Assembly (NCBI GenBank): GCA_040904825.1
Contig: JBBDSU010000024.1
Location: forward strand, 1-9,187
DNA from: JBBDSU01 sp040904825
GTDB taxonomy: Bacteria > Actinomycetota > Nitriliruptoria > Nitriliruptorales > Nitriliruptoraceae
Length of the DNA stretch: 9,187 nucleotides
Direction of reading: 5' to 3'
Position 1 is the first letter of the stretch; each line of letters opens with the position of its first letter. Under the pieces are notes generated by a model. That model saw nothing but the letters and a program-made list of their open reading frames with translations, had not been told where the DNA came from and searched no databases. A program made the position numbers and the translations under genes. Positions 6,614 to 9,187 of this stretch are shown here, in pieces.

Positions 6614-7552
6614 TCAGGTGTCGTCAGGGGCCGGCGTGTTCGACTGTCCGCGGGCGAGTTGGCTGCTTGCGTAGGTCATCAGGACGGCAGCGGTCAGCGG
6701 AGCGATTGCTGTCAGCCGCCATGCCGTCGGATAGCTGGTAGTCGCCGCCAGCACACCGAACGCTGTAGGACCCAGCGTGCCGCCGATCAGCCCGCCGGGG
6801 AACACGGCACCGGTGACACGACCAGGGGTCTTGGGATAGGCGCGCACCAGCGCGTACCAGAACACGCCGTTGAATCCCCAGGTGCCGGCCAGCGCAATGA
6901 TCACCCCCACACCCATCGTGGCAGTGCCTCCCTGAGACAGCAGCAGAATGCCAATGGAGCCGATGGCCAACTGCACCCCTGAGGTTCTCAGGTGACCGGT
7001 CATCATCCTGTCGCTNNNNNNNNNNNNNNNNNNNNNNNNNNNNNNNNNNNNNNNNNNNNNNNNNNNNNNNNNNNNNNNNNNNNNNNNNNNNNNNNNNNNN
7101 NNNNNNNNNNNNNNNGGCGGCGCTGATTGCTTCATCCCGAACGCTGTGCCGAGGCGATTGGCCGGGACGTTGTTGGACAGCAGGCGGTTGGCAGCAGTCT
7201 GGGCGAACACGTTGGCGCCACCGGCCAGCGTCACCCAGAACGCCAATGCCCACCAGTTCGTGGTCGCCAGCGCAACCCCGAGCGAGCAGACGATCGCGAC
7301 CATGCCCCCGATGCGCATGGCGCGGATCGCGCCCAGTTGATCGGTGAGTCGTCCGATCCACGGTGAGGTTGCTGCGGCGAAGGCCCGGTTGAGGGCCACT
7401 AGGGCGCCCAGGCCAACGGTGCCGAACACGAGGTCCTCGGTCATCTGCACAACAAGCGCACTCGTGAGGAACACCGGCAGGAGAGAAACGACCGTGATGG
7501 CCGCACCCAGCGACATTGCCTTGCGTGGGGAGGGAGCCTGGAAGGGCTTCAC
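6614..7552 (-). CDS. MFS transporter, interrupted by an assembly gap
   Basis: Major facilitator superfamily membrane transporter, start GTG 7552, stop TGA at 6616-6614. The N-terminal 145 residues before the gap hold membrane segments at about 13-35, 42-60, 79-97 and 101-117, plus MFS motif A GRLTDQLG at 67-74. The loop near 120-144 (NRLLSN then GTAFGMKQSA) resembles actinobacterial and proteobacterial MFS_1 proteins. After the gap the protein resumes with SDRMM, which looks like the second-half motif A before TM9, followed by about four hydrophobic segments and a polar tail. Residues for roughly TM5-TM8 are missing. Start and frame are supported by the GTGA overlap with the upstream phosphatase gene; no strong Shine-Dalgarno is visible, as expected for translational coupling. 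Import or export direction and substrate cannot be told. Confidence 0.85.
   Translation of the reverse strand: MKPFQAPSPRKAMSLGAAITVVSLLPVFLTSALVVQMTEDLVFGTVGLGALVALNRAFAAATSPWIGRLTDQLGAIRAMRIGGMVAIVCSLGVALATTNWWALAFWVTLAGGANVFAQTAANRLLSNNVPANRLGTAFGMKQSAPXXXXXXXXXXXXXXXXXXXXXXXXXXXXXXXXXXSDRMMTGHLRTSGVQLAIGSIGILLLSQGGTATMGVGVIIALAGTWGFNGVFWYALVRAYPKTPGRVTGAVFPGGLIGGTLGPTAFGVLAATTSYPTAWRLTAIAPLTAAVLMTYASSQLARGQSNTPAPDDT
7016..7115. other. Assembly gap (100 N)
   Basis: Exactly 100 undetermined bases, the usual placeholder for a scaffold gap of unknown length. It falls inside the MFS gene. The flanking coding segments look like the first four and last four membrane segments of a 12-TM protein, so the true missing length is probably around 300-370 bp. 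If the gene is intact, that length must leave remainder 1 on division by 3. Confidence 0.97.
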
Positions 7553-8376
7553 GTGGCTGAACCGGTGAGGCGGGCTCGCAGTGCTGTGATGGCGACGGAT
7601 TCAATACCGTGGGCTGACAGATAGGCCTCGGCACCGCCCCATTCGACGTCGAGGTGGCTGAGCGTTGCATGCATGACCTCGGTGGTTGCCCTCCGATCTG
7701 TCCACGCTTCTTCGGCGGTGGAGAAGGTGCGAATACCAAGGTCGGATGCCGGATCATCGAGCGCGCTGATGCGGTTGCGAAGCTCGAGCATGTGGTCGCC
7801 GATGAGCGTTGTGGATGCCGCGTAGTCGGCAGCGATGGCGTCGTCGGTCACGCCAGCGACGCGCAGGATCAACGCGGCCAGAATGCCGGTGCGGTCTTTG
7901 CCTGCACTGCAATGGACCAGCACGGGGGCGTGCTCAGCGATAGTGCTTGCAGCCGCCACGAACCCACTTCCTCCGACTTCGAGCAACCGCTTGGCCATCG
8001 CGACCATGTGCGGGTCTCCGGTGTCGGGAATCCGCATCTTGGGGGTGTATTCCTCGCGGGTTGTCGCCTCGATGATCGGGGCATGGATGGTGGGCACCGG
8101 TCGTCCGCTGAGACTGCGGTCGAGCTCGGAGCGTTCATGCGAGGATCGAAGGTCGACGACTGCCTTCAGGCCGAACTCATCGATCAGGCGAGTCCAGCCG
8201 GTAGGCCGCAGGCCGTCGGGATTGCCGGAACGAAGCACGATGGGGACCGTCGGACCACCTTGGTGGCGCGGCAAGCCCCCAAGATGCCGAAGGTTGAGAA
8301 CCCCGTCGATGGACGGACTCCGCGCAGCCAGTTCGGGATCGGTGGTGCCGAGCGCGGACTGCAAAGAATCGGTCAT
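7549..8376 (-). CDS. Tyrosine-protein phosphatase family protein (Y_phosphatase3, PtpB/LipA-like)
   Basis: Predicted cysteine-based phosphatase, 275 residues. The catalytic P-loop HCSAGKDRTG is at 155-164, with nucleophile C156 and phosphate-binding R162. The K160-D161 pair inside the loop is characteristic of the PtpB/LipA group, which acts on phosphotyrosine, phosphoserine and phosphoinositides. Supporting family signatures are NLRHLGGLP at 28-36 (usual form NxRDLGG), VVDLRSSHE at 73-81 and AADYAAS at 182-188 after the P-loop helix. Start ATG 8376 has GGAAG five bases upstream. No signal peptide is obvious. The stop codon overlaps the MFS start (GTGA), so both proteins are probably made from one transcript. 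The role could be signalling or dephosphorylation of a small metabolite; members of this family in catabolic loci are poorly studied. Confidence 0.88.
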   Translation of the reverse strand: MTDSLQSALGTTDPELAARSPSIDGVLNLRHLGGLPRHQGGPTVPIVLRSGNPDGLRPTGWTRLIDEFGLKAVVDLRSSHERSELDRSLSGRPVPTIHAPIIEATTREEYTPKMRIPDTGDPHMVAMAKRLLEVGGSGFVAAASTIAEHAPVLVHCSAGKDRTGILAALILRVAGVTDDAIAADYAASTTLIGDHMLELRNRISALDDPASDLGIRTFSTAEEAWTDRRATTEVMHATLSHLDVEWGGAEAYLSAHGIESVAITALRARLTGSAT

Positions 8377-8460
8377 ATCGGCTTCCGTGACGAGGTGGCG
8401 TGGCGAGCATCATGGATCTGAACAGCATCGTGGGCGCGAACAGGATGGGCGGCTCGTGGG

Positions 8461-8478
8461 GAGCATCGGCCGGTGCTC
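8461..8478. promoter_or_regulatory. Imperfect 18-bp palindrome, candidate operator
   Basis: GAGCATCGGCCGGTGCTC: the two 9-base halves match at 8 of 9 positions. As RNA it would be a 7-bp stem with a GGCC loop. It lies 85 bp upstream of the phosphatase start and about 120 bp upstream of the rightward promoter, so it could be an operator for either unit. No regulator gene is in the window. Confidence 0.35.
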
Positions 8479-8598
8479 GATCCCGCCGGACGTGGTGTCA
8501 TGGCAGCCGGATGCGGCCGAAGTCCGCGACCGCCGTCCGTGTTGAACTGGCTGGTGTGAAAGGCGAGATTCTCGTTGATGCGAGGGGATCACGCCAAG

Positions 8599-8626
8599 TT
8601 GACGGGGTGGATGCGATCATTAGGAT
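8599..8626 (+). promoter_or_regulatory. Sigma70-type promoter for the second M81 gene
   Basis: TTGACG (8599-8604), a 16-bp spacer and TAGGAT (8621-8626) are close to the -35/-10 consensus of the housekeeping sigma factor. TAGGAT is the actinobacterial-style -10. It is the best promoter seen in the window. Transcription would start near 8633, leaving a leader of about 210 nt before GTG 8844. Confidence 0.6.
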
Positions 8627-8769
8627 AGTTCCACGCACCGGATCTCGGGTTTCGAGCAGGTGGATTGGGACGTCAAAGTGGCGGGGTTGCGATCTTCACT
8701 CTTCACGTTGATCTCTGGATGAACGACCTGTGGACGAAGGCATTGGTCGACCGTCGGTTCGTTGAGCGG

Positions 8770-8779
8770 CTGACGTCAG
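8770..8779. promoter_or_regulatory. Perfect 10-bp palindrome CTGACGTCAG in the M81 leader
   Basis: CTGACGTCAG is self-complementary and lies 64 bp before GTG 8844, downstream of the predicted promoter, where a bound repressor could act as a roadblock. A 10-bp palindrome is expected by chance at appreciable frequency, so support is weak. Confidence 0.25.
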
Positions 8780-8829
8780 GTGCGCCAGATCATTCCGTGA
8801 CCGCGGGATGACACGACAGATGAATCATC

Positions 8830-8835
8830 GAGGAG
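8830..8835 (+). promoter_or_regulatory. Ribosome binding site setting the second M81 start at GTG 8844
   Basis: GAGGAG sits 8 nt before GTG 8844. An in-frame ATG at 8820 would add eight residues (MNHRGASI) but has no purine-rich site. The MRIAVG beginning from 8844 matches the family N-terminus. Confidence 0.7.
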
Positions 8836-8843
8836 CCAGCATC

Positions 8844-9187
8844 GTGCGGATCGCCGTCGGAACGTTCAGCCAAGAATCCAACACCTTCAGTCCTGTCCCC
8901 ACCGACATGCCGACCTTCCAGCGGTATGGCTACTTCGTTGGTGACGAGTTCGAGGTCCGTGGCCAGGGCACACGTTCGGCAATGAGCTCGTTTGTCGAGG
9001 TTGCTGACGAGCGTGGAGGCGTGGAAATCCTGCCGCTGGCGCGAGCTCGTGCTGGTGCCAATGGGCGGGTCACCAAGGAAGCTTTCGACGAGGTCACTGG
9101 CGCGTTTGTTGACCAGTTGCGCTCGATTCGCGCGCAGGGCGAGGTCGACGCGGTCTATCTGGATCTTCATGGCGCGATGGCCGCTGA
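8844..9187 (+). CDS. Second M81 family metallopeptidase (MlrC-like), 3' truncated by window end
   Basis: The first 114 residues of another M81/MlrC-like protein; the frame is open to the window edge with no stop. It begins MRIAVGTFSQESNTFSPVPT, aligning with MRFAITGIMHESNSFAPEPT of the M81 protein at 5012. Later blocks also align: LPLARARA at 63-70, VTKEAFDE at 76-83, and YLDLHGAM at 105-112, which matches LLALHGAQ. The candidate active-site residues seen so far are E11 and H109. The His before that Glu is Gln10 here (QESN instead of HESN). The zinc-ligand region (DxH and NPH motifs) falls beyond the window. It has its own promoter and a strong ribosome site. It is clearly diverged from the first M81 rather than a fresh duplicate, suggesting a different substrate or step. 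Confidence 0.9.
   Translation, partial: MRIAVGTFSQESNTFSPVPTDMPTFQRYGYFVGDEFEVRGQGTRSAMSSFVEVADERGGVEILPLARARAGANGRVTKEAFDEVTGAFVDQLRSIRAQGEVDAVYLDLHGAMAA

Larger units (their letters stand above)
8377..8843. other. 467-bp divergent intergenic region
   Basis: The region separates the leftward phosphatase-MFS unit from the rightward second M81 gene. It holds a good + strand promoter (8599-8626), an imperfect 18-bp palindrome (8461-8478) and a perfect 10-bp palindrome (8770-8779). There is no TA dinucleotide between 8378 and 8620, so no TANNNT box for the leftward unit exists close to its start. Small open frames here (for example 8400-8711 and 8719-8811 on +) have no recognisable product or clear ribosome site. 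From the promoter to GTG 8844 the leader would be about 210 nt, long enough for regulatory RNA structure, but no known riboswitch was recognised. Confidence 0.6.

Noticed and set aside
6624..7757. Minus-strand open frame of 377 codons running through the N gap
   Set aside because: It is the other frame of the MFS gene, with Arg/Pro/Gly-rich content and no membrane pattern; it is prolonged only because Ns hide stops.
8400..8711. Plus-strand open frame of 103 codons in the divergent region
   Set aside because: No ribosome site, no recognisable domain, and it spans the predicted promoter at 8599-8626.
8719..8811. 30-codon open frame in the leader of the second M81 gene
   Set aside because: Considered as a leader peptide, but no Shine-Dalgarno precedes ATG 8719 and it lacks codon runs or a terminator-like hairpin suggesting attenuation.

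Overview
The window is a GC-rich bacterial segment (low-to-mid 60s % by eye) with several GTG starts, clear GGAG-type ribosome binding sites and tightly packed co-directional genes. Protein style and base composition fit a high-GC Actinomycetota, possibly an Acidimicrobiia-like environmental lineage, but nothing in the window fixes the taxon. A run of exactly 100 N shows that it comes from a draft scaffold.

Layout. Positions 1-3145 (+) hold most of an oligopeptide/dipeptide-type ABC importer operon: the end of a DppB-like permease, a DppC-like permease, a DppD-like ATPase with an oligo_HPY cysteine cluster, and a shorter DppF-like ATPase. All junctions overlap. The substrate-binding protein and the rest of DppB must lie upstream. 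After 50 bp comes a classical short-chain dehydrogenase/reductase (SDR; 3196-3966), then a second, distinct SDR (4050-4814), then a full-length M81 (MlrC-like) metallopeptidase (5012-6487). On the minus strand, converging on it, is a two-gene unit read from right to left: a PtpB-like tyrosine/lipid phosphatase (8376-7549) and an MFS transporter (7552-6614), joined by a GTGA start-stop overlap. The MFS gene is broken by the 100-N gap. A 467-bp divergent intergenic region (8377-8843) holds a good sigma70-type promoter and two palindromes. It leads into a second M81 metallopeptidase that starts at GTG 8844 and runs off the window end.

How the parts may work together (inference). The importer would bring in an oligopeptide or peptide-like compound, the M81 enzymes would cleave unusual amide bonds, the SDRs would oxidise or reduce hydroxyl/keto intermediates, and the MFS protein would move a related compound. 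The two M81 genes flanking a phosphatase-transporter pair, next to a peptide importer, look like a catabolic island for non-standard peptides. No substrate can be named from sequence alone, and no RNA genes, CRISPR arrays or insertion sequences were seen.
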